Source: Bacillus sp. SA1-12
GTDB lineage: Bacteria > Bacillota > Bacilli > Bacillales > Bacillaceae
Assembly (NCBI RefSeq): GCF_000981385.1
Contig: NZ_LATZ01000114.1
Coordinates: 1 to 59,050, forward strand
Length of the DNA: 59,050 nt
Reading direction: 5' to 3'
The position numbers and the translations under genes were made by a program. Below are positions 51,210 through 59,050 of the stretch, piece by piece. The notes beneath the pieces were generated by a model that searched no databases, had not been told where the DNA came from, and worked only from the letters and a program-made list of their open reading frames with translations. Each line of letters begins with the position of its first letter. The stretch's first letter is position 1.

Positions 51210-51688
51210 TTAATCATGTAAAACTTTATCTAAGACTATTTTTGTTTTTGGTCCAAACACACCATCATCCGCTAGTTCTGGAAAACATTTTTGAAATTTT
51301 AATACGGCTTCCCTCGGCTGCCAACTTTTAATACATTACTTGGTAAACCGAATGAATTGATGTCTTGGGAATGGGATGCATGTGTTTTAGGTCCATATAT
51401 TCCATCATCAACTAAAGATGATTTTGTTTTTTGATAGACGAGTTCAGCTTTACTTGTTAACGGTCCGTATACTCCATCCTCTTTTAATCCAGCTTTAACT
51501 TTCTCATTTAAGGCGCGTTGTAAAATTTTGATGTTTTCGCCTCGAGCACCTTCCTTAATCATTCCTGTCTTTGGATAAGCGAATATTGAGTAATCTATTC
51601 TTTCTGCTGCACTACCTTCAGAAGGCACCCCAAATAATAATGCAGATGCAGTTAACACTGTCGCTGTTACCTTTTTCCAATTTTTCAT
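51210..51688 (-). pseudogene. Peptidoglycan-binding protein with a one-base frameshift
   Basis: The signal peptide is followed by PG_binding_1 units with the KILQRALNEKVKAGLKEDGVYG pattern and repeats ending DDGIYGPKTHA. The frame stops after NVLKVGSRGKPY at 51299. One missing base in a short C run at 51311-51313 explains this: restoring it gives RGEAVLKFQKCFPELADDGV FGPKTK and continues to a stop at 51210, completing the third repeat. The gene therefore encoded about 158 residues of three repeats without a catalytic domain. It is broken here, or slips at the run. Confidence 0.75.
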
Positions 51689-51863
51689 TAATATCCTTTC
51701 CCTACATTGTTTTCAGTTATTAGACAGAGGATCATTCTTAAATGTTACATCTTTTATCACCGTTTTTGGGGGTAATATTTGATTAGCAGGTAATATTCCC
51801 AAGCTATAAAAAGATCATTTATCTTTTTTAAAGCGACTACATATTCCAGGCATCCCAAAACCT

Positions 51864-51898
51864 AAAAAAAAACTGATATCTGCTACTGCAGATATCAG
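51864..51898 (-). terminator. Terminator of the opuC operon
   Basis: CTGATATCTGC (51873-51883) and GCAGATATCAG (51888-51898) form a perfect stem, with nine T residues following on the minus strand. Confidence 0.92.
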
Positions 51899-51907
51899 CA
51901 ATACCAT

Positions 51908-52534
51908 TTATTCTACATTCGCGCGTTTTTGCGCTTTACTAAGCAAGAAGTCTGCTAGTAGGGCAAGGAGCGCGGCAAGAATTGCACTTGTATAAATTTT
52001 CACATTGTCCCGTAGATTGATACCGGAATAGATCTCTTTTCCAAGTCCTTCTCCGCCAATAAACGGAGCAAGAGTGGCGACACCAATGGCAATGACGGCT
52101 GCAATCCGCACACCTGCCAGAATAAATGGCAAAGATATGGGGAACTGAACCTTTGTGAGCAATTGAAACTTAGTCATTCCAACCCCTATTCCAGCCTCGA
52201 CCGTACTTTCATCGACTTCCTTTAATCCGACATAAGTGTTGCGAATAATCGGCAACAACGAATATAGGAAGAGACCGATGACAACAGAGGTAAAACCAAT
52301 CCCGAAAAAAACCATCAAGACTGCTAATAGCGCCAGGCTTGGAAATACTTGAATAATGTTGGCAAAAGCCAAAATAACAGAAGCAGCCCGTTCGTTTTTC
52401 GCTGATATAATTCCAAGTGGTATACCGACAACAAGAGCAAGGGCAACTCCTAAGACTACCATGGCGATATGCTGAAACGTCAATAAAAGCAGTATGGTCC
52501 AGTTATGTTCAATATACTGTATAAATGCGTTCAT
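51908..52534 (-). CDS. opuCD: Glycine betaine/carnitine/choline ABC permease OpuCD
   Basis: The 208-residue product has six membrane segments with the permease EAA loop ESTVEAGIGVGMTKFQLLTKVQFPISLP. It is last in the operon, next to the binding protein. Together with OpuCB it forms the channel that imports compatible solutes under osmotic stress. Confidence 0.92.
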   Translation of the reverse strand: MNAFIQYIEHNWTILLLLTFQHIAMVVLGVALALVVGIPLGIISAKNERAASVILAFANIIQVFPSLALLAVLMVFFGIGFTSVVIGLFLYSLLPIIRNTYVGLKEVDESTVEAGIGVGMTKFQLLTKVQFPISLPFILAGVRIAAVIAIGVATLAPFIGGEGLGKEIYSGINLRDNVKIYTSAILAALLALLADFLLSKAQKRANVE

Positions 52535-52538
52535 TTTT

Positions 52539-53426
52539 TCACCTCTTTAATAAACCCTGTTCCTCTAAAAATTGTTTAGCCACGTCCTTCGGAGCCTGTT
52601 TCTCTATATCTACTTTGGCGTTCAATGCTCTCATTGTGTCCAGATTGATTGTTCCTTCTAATGGTTTCAAAGCTGATTTGATTTTAGGATATTTTTTGAT
52701 CGTATCATTCAATACAACGGTAGATGCGTCATAAGGAGGGAAGAAACGTTTATCATCTTCAAGTGTTACAAGATCGTATTCTTTAATACGCGCATCTGAC
52801 GAGTAAGCAAGAACAATATCCATTTGCTTCTTCTCTACTGCTTTATAGACAAGATTGATTTCCATTGGATATACATTTTTAAATTTCAATCCATAATGTT
52901 TCGAAAAAGCATCATATCCATCATGCTCGCGTTCGAGCCAGGCTGTATCGACACCAAGAGTCATCTTGCTTGCAACATTTTTTAGGTCAGAGATTTTCTT
53001 TAAATTGTATGCTTCAGCGACCTCTTTTCTAACGGTGAACGCATAGGTGTTCTCAAACCCTAAAGGATCAAACCATGCCATCCCCATGTACTTATCAAAC
53101 CCATTTTGGGCTTGCTCTAATACTTTTTCCGGATCTTTCGTTTCTTCTATAGGGAAATGCTTATTAAAAATTTCTCCGCTGTACAATGTCCCAATTTGCA
53201 GCTGGTTTTCTTTCATTGCATTAAGGACAAACGGGCTTGATGCAAGGTCAGTTTTGACATCGACATCGATATCTGTTTTGTCTTCTATTAAATATTCGTA
53301 CATATAGCCTAAAATTTTTGTCTCTGTAAATGTTTGCGTTCCTACAGTAACGGTTTTGCCTCCCGCGCAACCTGCAAGAGAGAAAACTAGAAGTAGTGAA
53401 GCAGCAAAAACCGTTAGTTTCTTCAT
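52539..53426 (-). CDS. opuCC: Osmoprotectant-binding lipoprotein OpuCC
   Basis: The 295-residue product has the lipobox LAGC at residues 17-20. The type II binding protein (OpuAC family) contains VGTQTFTETKILGYMYEYLIE and aromatic residues likely to cage a trimethylammonium group. It captures glycine betaine, carnitine, choline or related solutes outside the cell. It lies between the two permeases as in B. subtilis opuC. Confidence 0.92.
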   Translation of the reverse strand: MKKLTVFAASLLLVFSLAGCAGGKTVTVGTQTFTETKILGYMYEYLIEDKTDIDVDVKTDLASSPFVLNAMKENQLQIGTLYSGEIFNKHFPIEETKDPEKVLEQAQNGFDKYMGMAWFDPLGFENTYAFTVRKEVAEAYNLKKISDLKNVASKMTLGVDTAWLEREHDGYDAFSKHYGLKFKNVYPMEINLVYKAVEKKQMDIVLAYSSDARIKEYDLVTLEDDKRFFPPYDASTVVLNDTIKKYPKIKSALKPLEGTINLDTMRALNAKVDIEKQAPKDVAKQFLEEQGLLKR

Positions 53427-53451
53427 TCAATAACCTCCGATGTTAAAAGGA

Positions 53452-54099
53452 TTACGCCTCACTGAGAGTACTTTTCGTAATTGCTTTTTCTACTAACGAG
53501 AGAAGGAAATCCATGACAAGTGCGAGGACCATTGCTAAAAGGGCCGACGCAAAAATCAGCGGTTTATCATATACCGCAAGTCCTCCGACAATCAGCTGCC
53601 CTAACCCCCCGGCACCAATTAATGTTGCTAGGGTTGCCCAGCTAATAATATAGACCGTTGTTAAGCGAATCCCTGACATAATAAAAGGGATTGCAAGCGG
53701 CAGTTCAATTTTTATCAACCTTTGCCGCGGACTGTACCCCATCCCTTTCGCAGCTTCCATAATTCCCGGGTCAATGGACTTAAACCCAGAATAAGTGTTT
53801 CGCAAAATCGGCATTAAAGAATAGAGAAAAAGAGCAATTATAGCCGGTAGTGTGCCAATGCCAATAAGCGGAATTAGAATAGCCAGCAAAGCAAGGCTTG
53901 GGATCGTTTGAAATATGTTCGTAATCGTAAAAGAAAGTGACCGAATCCATTGAACCTTCGTTTTCGTCAGATAAATACCAAGAGGAATAGCTACAATACA
54001 TCCTAACAGCACTGCACCAGCGGTTAAGCCAAGATGTTCCGTTAATGCCTTCATTAAATCCGACCAACGCTCAACAAAAACGAATAGATACTCATTCAC
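53452..54099 (-). CDS. opuCB: Osmoprotectant ABC permease OpuCB
   Basis: The 215-residue product has six membrane segments and the EAA loop DPGIMEAAKGMGYSPRQRLIKIELPLAIP. It begins 1 bp after opuCA, so translation is coupled. It forms a heterodimer with OpuCD. Confidence 0.92.
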   Translation of the reverse strand: MNEYLFVFVERWSDLMKALTEHLGLTAGAVLLGCIVAIPLGIYLTKTKVQWIRSLSFTITNIFQTIPSLALLAILIPLIGIGTLPAIIALFLYSLMPILRNTYSGFKSIDPGIMEAAKGMGYSPRQRLIKIELPLAIPFIMSGIRLTTVYIISWATLATLIGAGGLGQLIVGGLAVYDKPLIFASALLAMVLALVMDFLLSLVEKAITKSTLSEA

Positions 54100-54100
54100 G

Positions 54101-55234
54101 TTACATCACCCCGGTCTGTGGAGGATAAATGTCTGATAAGAATCCGACAATACTGCCCCTTGTGACAATTCCGAGTAATTTCTTCTCATCATTGACAACC
54201 GGAATATATGGCAATTTGTTTTCATCAATCATTTGCATAACGTCTGTTAAAAGAGTATTTGGACTAATGGCATGCTGAAACGGCTGAAGAATATCGGATA
54301 CTCGTTTTGTTTCATTCCTAAATTGATTTAGTACATCATAAATCGTAATGTATCCTTGTAATTCGTTTTGGTCATTTACAACAAGAAGAGAATCAACCTG
54401 TCTTCGCTCCATCATCTTAACGGATTCGGCAAGTCCGCGACTTGGGAACGTAGTAGCCGGTTTCCGATTCATAACTTCCTCAGCTATTGGGATATCTGCT
54501 ACTTGCTGAAGGCGTTTTTTACCGATAAAGTTTTTCACAAAATCATTCGCAGGATGTCGTAAAATGTTCTCCGGCGTGCCTTCCTGAACAATTTCGCCAT
54601 CCTTCATAAGCACGATTTTATCGGCAATTTTCAGTGCTTCGTCCATGTCATGCGTCACGAACACAATCGTCTTTTTGATATCTTTTTGAAGGCGAATGAG
54701 TTCATCTTGAAGCTGCTCCCGGCTAATCGGGTCAAGTGCGCTAAAAGCTTCATCCATTAAAATGATGGAAGGCTCAGCTGCCATTGCCCGAATCACACCG
54801 ACACGCTGCTGCTGCCCTCCGCTTAGCTCAGATGGACGGCGATTTCGATACGTGTCTGGGTCTAATCCGACCATATCCAATAATTCATCTACCCGTTTTT
54901 CAATACGTTCATTGTCCCATTGGAGTAAATGAGGAACGACTGCAACATTTTCAGAAATGGTTAGGTGAGGAAAAAGTCCGATGTGCTGGATCACATATCC
55001 GATTTCTCTTCTTAACTTCACCGGATTAATGTTCGAAATGTCTTTACCGTCAATGTAGATTTTTCCTTTGGTAGGATTGATTAAGCGGTTTAACAATTTC
55101 AAGGTAGTTGATTTACCGCACCCGCTTGGTCCGATGAGTACAGTAATCTCTCCTTCTTTACATTCGAGGTTAATGTCTTTCAGAGCAATATACCCGTCAC
55201 TATACTTCTTTTGTACATGTTCTAATTTAATCAT
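54101..55234 (-). CDS. opuCA: Osmoprotectant ABC ATPase OpuCA with CBS pair
   Basis: The 377-residue product has Walker A GPSGCGKST, signature ELSGGQQQRVGVIRA, Walker B IILMDEAFSALDP and the H-loop VTHDMDEA. A C-terminal CBS tandem (about 255-365) with DSLLVVNDQNELQGYITI and IPVVNDEKKLLGIVTRGSIVG senses ionic strength or nucleotides in homologues. It is the first gene of the operon. No GbsR/OpcR regulator gene is adjacent, unlike B. subtilis. Confidence 0.94.
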   Translation of the reverse strand: MIKLEHVQKKYSDGYIALKDINLECKEGEITVLIGPSGCGKSTTLKLLNRLINPTKGKIYIDGKDISNINPVKLRREIGYVIQHIGLFPHLTISENVAVVPHLLQWDNERIEKRVDELLDMVGLDPDTYRNRRPSELSGGQQQRVGVIRAMAAEPSIILMDEAFSALDPISREQLQDELIRLQKDIKKTIVFVTHDMDEALKIADKIVLMKDGEIVQEGTPENILRHPANDFVKNFIGKKRLQQVADIPIAEEVMNRKPATTFPSRGLAESVKMMERRQVDSLLVVNDQNELQGYITIYDVLNQFRNETKRVSDILQPFQHAISPNTLLTDVMQMIDENKLPYIPVVNDEKKLLGIVTRGSIVGFLSDIYPPQTGVM

Positions 55235-55542
55235 TCGATTGAATCACCTTCTGTTTTTAAACTCTTGATGCTTTAGCTTTACATCTATATGGCACTATTC
55301 ATTGCCACATAACGTTACTATACCCTGTTTCAAAAATGCCTAAACCGCTATTTTGAAAGATTACTCAGTTAACTTGATTTTTGGCAAATCAATGATTTTC
55401 TTTATTAATAAACAACAATTACAGCTCAAGGAAGCGATGGAGATTGATAGAAAAGGAGTTACATTGTTTGTTACAAAGATTGTTTCGTTAGCTCGGTACG
55501 ATTCAAATTGAAGATCCCTTTCCATTATGCCAAAAACAAATA
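55235..55542. other. opuC upstream region, no gene
   Basis: About 300 bp with no convincing coding frame. It should hold the opuC promoter, but no clear hexamer pair was found. Confidence 0.4.
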
Positions 55543-55594
55543 TTGACAGGACACCATTAAGTGTCATATTATAAAAAAGACACTTAATGGTGTC
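55543..55594 (+). promoter_or_regulatory. DoxX gene promoter with paired operators
   Basis: TTGACA (55543-55548) and TATTAT (55567-55572, 18-bp spacer) are wrapped by two arms, 55550-55565 and 55579-55594, that are perfect 16-bp inverted copies. Each arm is itself a dyad GACAC-N6-GTGTC. Two repressor dimers would cover the spacer and the start region. Confidence 0.75.
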
Positions 55595-55671
55595 GTATTA
55601 GAAGTTAGTTATTTTTGAAAGTTTAAAACCTGAATAAGTTTTATTTGTGGCAAATATAAGGAGGGAAAAAA

Positions 55672-56085
55672 ATGAGTAAAATTACCTTTGCGGAAACAAC
55701 CGCAAAAACAGTGACCCAACCCCGAGTAAAAATAATTGCATATTGGTCAATCACGTTACTGCTCGCAGCATCTATTATGTTAAGTGGTATCGGGCAACTG
55801 ATGCAATATGGGGGAAATATTGAGTTAGTGACGAATCTTGGTTACCCATTATACGTCTTGACCATTCTTGGAATTTGGAAAGTGCTTGGAGCCATGGCTC
55901 TCGTCGTGCCAGGTTTTCCTCGGCTTAAAGAATGGGTTCACGCTGGTATCTTCTTTTTAATGACTGGTGCGGCTCTATCTCATGTATTTGCTAACGATAA
56001 TTGGTTTTCTATTATCCTTCCGCTTTTATATGCTGCACTAAATATTGCCTCATGGGCGCTGCGTCCGAAGAGCCGCAAACTTTAA
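55672..56085 (+). CDS. DoxX-like small membrane protein
   Basis: The 137-residue product has four membrane segments, with LLAASIMLSGIGQLMQYGG and LTILGIWKVLGAMALVVPGF, the DoxX-like core. Relatives are linked to thiol/quinone or oxidative stress. AAGGAGGG precedes the ATG. It has its own promoter and operators. The segment after it (56086-56475) holds no convincing gene. Confidence 0.82.
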   Translation: MSKITFAETTAKTVTQPRVKIIAYWSITLLLAASIMLSGIGQLMQYGGNIELVTNLGYPLYVLTILGIWKVLGAMALVVPGFPRLKEWVHAGIFFLMTGAALSHVFANDNWFSIILPLLYAALNIASWALRPKSRKL

Positions 56086-56475
56086 GAACAACAGATTACG
56101 GGCTGCCTTTGACGCGATTGCAATCTTTCTAGCGTCGACCGATTCGTATGTTAGCTGAGGCTGAGGAGATTCCACTTCACAAACTAACGGCACAATTTCA
56201 AATGGGCGTATCGCTGTTTCTAAACGTTTAACAATTCTTAAGACACAATCGATTGTTTCTATATGACTTAAATAATAGAAATATTGATTTGGCTGGAAAC
56301 TACTTTCGAATCCTTTTTGATGGAGAAGAAATTTCATGAAGTAATAACCATTTGCTATATCGTAGGATAGACAGGTTCTTACCTGTGATAAAGAACCTTG
56401 TAAATACAAAGAGCTTATTGTGTGAAAGGCTGAATAGCTTTTGTGTTGATTTTTACCTAACCAAACATATATAAA

Positions 56476-56509
56476 AGGGTGTCCAAAAGTTAGGCTTTTG
56501 GGACACCCT
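56476..56509. terminator. Hairpin terminator after adhA
   Basis: AGGGTGTCC and AAAAG (56476-56489) pair with CTTTT and GGACACCCT (56495-56509, one bulge). On the minus strand TTTTATAT follows, serving adhA. Confidence 0.75.
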
Positions 56510-56543
56510 CGTAATAACCACCAGAATTTATTTTTTACGCAAC

Positions 56544-57584
56544 TTACATTGTGCTTGTGTCAATGACGAATCGATACTTCACATCTGAAGATAATACACG
56601 TTCGTAGGCTTCGTCAATTTGATCGGCTGAAATTACTTCAATCTGAGGAACAATGTTATGTTTCGCACAGAAATCCAGCATTTCCTGAGTTTCACGAATA
56701 CCGCCAATCATTGAACCTGCAAATGAACGGCGATGTCCGATAAGAGAAAACACATTTACTGACAATGGCTCTGCGGGTGCACCCACGTTTACTAGAGTAC
56801 CATCCAGAGTTAGCAGTGAGAAATAAGCATTAATGTCAATTTTTGCACTTACTGTATTAATAATTAAGTCAAAGGTTCCTGCAAGTTTCTTGAATGTTTC
56901 TGGATCGCTTGTAGCATAATAGTCGTCTGCGCCGAATTGCAAGCCGTCTTCCTTTTTCTTCAATGACTGTGACAGAACAGTGACCTCGGCACCCATTGCA
57001 TGCGCGATCTTAACTGCCATATGACCAAGGCCGCCCATACCAACAACCGCTACTTTCTTTCCTGGACCTGCTCCCCAATGGTTAAGTGGAGAATAAGTGG
57101 TAATACCAGCACAAAGTAATGGTGCTGCGACGTCAAGTTCAATGTTATCAGGAATTCTCACTACGAAGTCCTCAGTTACGACAATATGAGTAGAATAGCC
57201 ACCTTGAGTTGGCTCTCCATATTTATCAACACCAGCGTATGTAGGGATATTTCCATTTAGGCAGTATTGTTCCTCCCCTTGGCGGCAGTTCTCACAATCG
57301 CCGCAGGAGTCAACCATACATCCGACCCCTACCCGGTCTCCGACCTTATACTTTGTAACCTCTGTTCCTACATCTGTGACAATTCCCGCAATCTCGTGTC
57401 CAGGTACAAGAGGATAGTTCACGGCACCCCATTCACCGTGAGCAGTATGAATATCAGAATGGCATATGCCTGCATATTTAATTTCAATTAGAACATCGTG
57501 CGAATCAAGATCGCGTCGTTTAATCTCAGCAGCTCGAAATGATTTGTCTGGACCATCAACAGCTCGTGCTTTAGCAGTTATCAT
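56544..57584 (-). CDS. adhA: NAD(P)-dependent zinc alcohol dehydrogenase AdhA
   Basis: The 346-residue product has catalytic zinc ligands in YAGICHSDIHTAHGEWG and PLVPGHEIAGIV, structural zinc CGDCENCRQGEEQYC, and Rossmann GMGGLGHMAVKIAHAMGAEV. It is of the cinnamyl-alcohol/YahK type, which reduces aldehydes with NADPH. It is divergent from a MerR regulator and has a MerR-type promoter, as for B. subtilis adhA, which answers to formaldehyde and methylglyoxal. Confidence 0.88.
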   Translation of the reverse strand: MITAKARAVDGPDKSFRAAEIKRRDLDSHDVLIEIKYAGICHSDIHTAHGEWGAVNYPLVPGHEIAGIVTDVGTEVTKYKVGDRVGVGCMVDSCGDCENCRQGEEQYCLNGNIPTYAGVDKYGEPTQGGYSTHIVVTEDFVVRIPDNIELDVAAPLLCAGITTYSPLNHWGAGPGKKVAVVGMGGLGHMAVKIAHAMGAEVTVLSQSLKKKEDGLQFGADDYYATSDPETFKKLAGTFDLIINTVSAKIDINAYFSLLTLDGTLVNVGAPAEPLSVNVFSLIGHRRSFAGSMIGGIRETQEMLDFCAKHNIVPQIEVISADQIDEAYERVLSSDVKYRFVIDTSTM

Positions 57585-57705
57585 AAAAAAACCTCCTAAA
57601 ATTTGTTTACAAGAGAATGAGATTGGTATAGATATAATTGAAAAACTAGGTTAATGAAATTACCCTTTATTCATTTCCCTCCATCCTTTTTCCTCTTGCA
57701 ATTCA

Positions 57706-57736
57706 ATGTTAAACCCTATAGTTAACTCTAAGTCAA
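57706..57736 (-). promoter_or_regulatory. MerR-type promoter of adhA with 19-bp spacer
   Basis: On the minus strand TTGACT (57731-57736) and TAACAT (57706-57711) are 19 bp apart, the overlong spacer that MerR proteins correct by twisting DNA. The spacer holds the operator repeat 57716-57734, CTATAGTTAACTCTAAGTC on the plus strand. Confidence 0.75.
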
Positions 57737-57911
57737 GAGATATTAATTTATATTCCTTTTCCATCTCTCTATTTTTCATTTCACCTATCAATAGAGCTTA
57801 TGGCCAGCAGCATTCTTTTTTAGTATGTATCTCCGTTAAACAGAGTCGATTCCTACTTTCCCTATGGCGATTTTGACATTCAGCAAATACCAAGATAAAA
57901 TCCCCTTATAA

Positions 57912-57930
57912 CTATAGTTAACTCGAAGTC
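57912..57930. promoter_or_regulatory. Second AdhR operator, upstream of adhR
   Basis: This 19-mer is identical to the adhA operator (57716-57734) at 18 positions. It lies 41 bp upstream of adhR, so it suggests autoregulation. Confidence 0.7.
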
Positions 57931-57971
57931 TAATATCATAAAAATTAGAAGATAATTGATGGGAGAGATAA

Positions 57972-58391
57972 TTGATGAGGACATATTCGATCAGCGAGGT
58001 TTCAAAAGAGTTGAATCTTACACCGTATACCTTGCGTTACTACGACAAGGAGGGACTTATTCCTTTTGTAGAACGGACGTCCGGTGGAACACGATTGTTT
58101 AAAGAATCTGATATCGAGGCTTTAAAAGTAATTGAATGTCTAAAATCCACCGGGATGCCAATCAAGGAAATTAAACATTTCATTGATTGGTGTTCTGAAG
58201 GGGATTCCACATTGCAACAAAGATATGCTATGTTTATGGAACGAAAAGCTACTGTAGAAGCACAGATCGAAGAACTAAAAAAAGCGATGGAAGTCATCGA
58301 GCATAAATGCTTATATTATAAGACTGCATTGGATGCCGGGACGGAGGATATTCATAAAAAATCGAAAATAAAAATTTCCATTAATAATTAA
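57972..58391 (+). CDS. adhR: MerR-family aldehyde-responsive regulator AdhR
   Basis: The 139-residue product has an N-terminal MerR HTH (SISEVSKELNLTPYTLRYYDKEGL, then a wing with GGTRLFKESDIEALKVI) and a dimerising coiled coil. A cysteine (about residue 55, IECLKSTGMPIKEI) sits where AdhR/NmlR sense aldehydes by thiol alkylation. It is divergent from adhA with matching operators. ATG has GGGAGAG upstream. Confidence 0.85.
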   Translation: MMRTYSISEVSKELNLTPYTLRYYDKEGLIPFVERTSGGTRLFKESDIEALKVIECLKSTGMPIKEIKHFIDWCSEGDSTLQQRYAMFMERKATVEAQIEELKKAMEVIEHKCLYYKTALDAGTEDIHKKSKIKISINN

Positions 58392-58392
58392 C

Positions 58393-58445
58393 AAAAAGCC
58401 ACCTGTCTCATAAATATGTATATGAAATACAGGTGGCTCTATTTA
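58393..58445 (+). terminator. Terminator after adhR
   Basis: AGCCACCTGT (58397-58406) pairs perfectly with ACAGGTGGCT (58429-58438), then CTATTTA. Confidence 0.85.
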
Positions 58446-58472
58446 TATCATTTACTACTGATTAACGTGTCT

Positions 58473-59050
58473 CTAAATAAGGTGTAGAATTGGACTACAG
58501 GCGATTCTCCAATATTTCTTTCTTGAGTTTCCCCATTCGTATACCTTGTTATCAGGAACACCTAAACCTTTTAGTTTTCTAACTCTTGTTTTAGGTGTTT
58601 TCCATTGTTTCCATTCAACCATACGAAGTCTTCTTCTTATCCACTCTTCAAATTCTTTGAACTTACTTGGTGTATCAGCTAAAGCGAAGTATCCGCACCA
58701 CCCTGTTAGATATTGGTTTAGTTTTTCAATTCTAACTTCCATAGGACTAGGTTTTGAACGAGATGTGATCTGTCTTATCCTAGACTTTAGTCTTTTGATA
58801 CTTTCATTCGCTATTCTGACCTTGGGTTTCTTATGGTTTGTAAAACTGAAACCAAGAAACTTCCGTTTCCAAGGGCGGTCTACCGCTGACTTCTCTCTAT
58901 TAACTTTAAGTTTTAGTTTCTTCTCAATAAAACTTGTAATTGAGGTCATCACTCGTTCACCAGCTTTCTTTGACTTCATGTATATATTACAGTCGTCGGC
59001 GTAACGAACGAATTTGTGTCCTCTACTCTCTAACTCTTTATCAAGTCTAT
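58473..59050 (-). mobile_element. Group II intron reverse transcriptase/maturase, C-terminal part (runs off right edge)
   Basis: The minus strand is open from the window edge to 58473. It encodes the RT catalytic motif YADD (58992-59003), followed by thumb and maturase segments (FLGFSF, KLNQYLTGWCGYFALAD, RRRLRMVEWKQWKTPKTRVRKL). The end, SPILHLI, lacks the usual further about 25 residues, and no intron domain V/VI hairpin was found between the stop and the adhR terminator. It is probably a 3'-truncated intron remnant. Confidence 0.85.

Noticed and set aside
56050..56409. 119-codon minus-strand frame between the DoxX gene and adhA
   Set aside because: It overlaps the DoxX coding end, starts at TTG without a ribosome site, and matches no family I recognise. 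It could be a remnant but is not supported as a gene.

Overview
The window is a stretch of a low-GC, endospore-forming Bacillaceae chromosome. The evidence is a set of sporulation and germination genes (kbaA, gerD, salA, cwlD, a YaaH-type spore hydrolase, a SleB-like hydrolase, glcU-gdh behind a sigma-G-like promoter), strong Shine-Dalgarno sequences with frequent TTG/GTG starts, and the ribosomal/EcfA/TruA block in Bacillus order. Gene order is not that of the B. subtilis or B. cereus groups. The species cannot be named from the sequence.

Layout. 1-511: edge of an IS1182-type transposase. 616-4475: core block kbaA, gerD, salA, cwlD, ybaK, which in Bacillus normally lies directly downstream of rpsI. 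4500-20600: accessory genes that separate ybaK from rpsI. They are a LysM/GH18 spore hydrolase with a beta-propeller-like partner, a secreted GH43 arabinanase, a secreted glycerophosphodiesterase, a HTH/coiled-coil protein with two palindromic operators, a PrsW-protease/RNase-toxin fusion with a putative immunity gene, a SleB-like hydrolase, an MFS/LysR pair, and glcU-gdh. A decayed copy of the 3' end of rpsI lies inside this region. 20622-31295 (minus strand): secY-adk-map-infA-rpmJ-rpsM-rpsK-rpoA-rplQ, then ecfA1-ecfA2-ecfT-truA-rplM-rpsI.

The ribosomal block is abnormal at its head. Instead of the S10/spc cluster, secY is preceded by a degraded tail of rplO, then a separate secE, then a divergent anti-TRAP (RtpA)-like gene. 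An intact rplO and the rest of spc must therefore be elsewhere, so the block is either a split operon or a partial duplicate.

32500-43700: transporters, GNAT/MarR genes, a YczE-like protein, and the most striking locus, a PlcR-family regulator with a divergently encoded 39-residue PapR-like pheromone precursor ending in EGLPFEH and a perfect 9+9 bp inverted repeat between them. This is followed by HelD and a Rieske-domain fusion protein. 44200-48700: a MarR-controlled multidrug efflux operon that carries a decayed second marR. 49200-50900: a cupin gene with a perfect promoter and 18+18 bp operator, next to an Rrf2 regulator. 51200-55250: a frameshifted peptidoglycan-binding gene and a complete opuC osmoprotectant ABC operon. 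55500-58400: a DoxX gene with paired operators and an adhA/adhR aldehyde-response pair. The right edge is a group II intron reverse transcriptase fragment. No rRNA, tRNA, CRISPR array or prophage module was seen.
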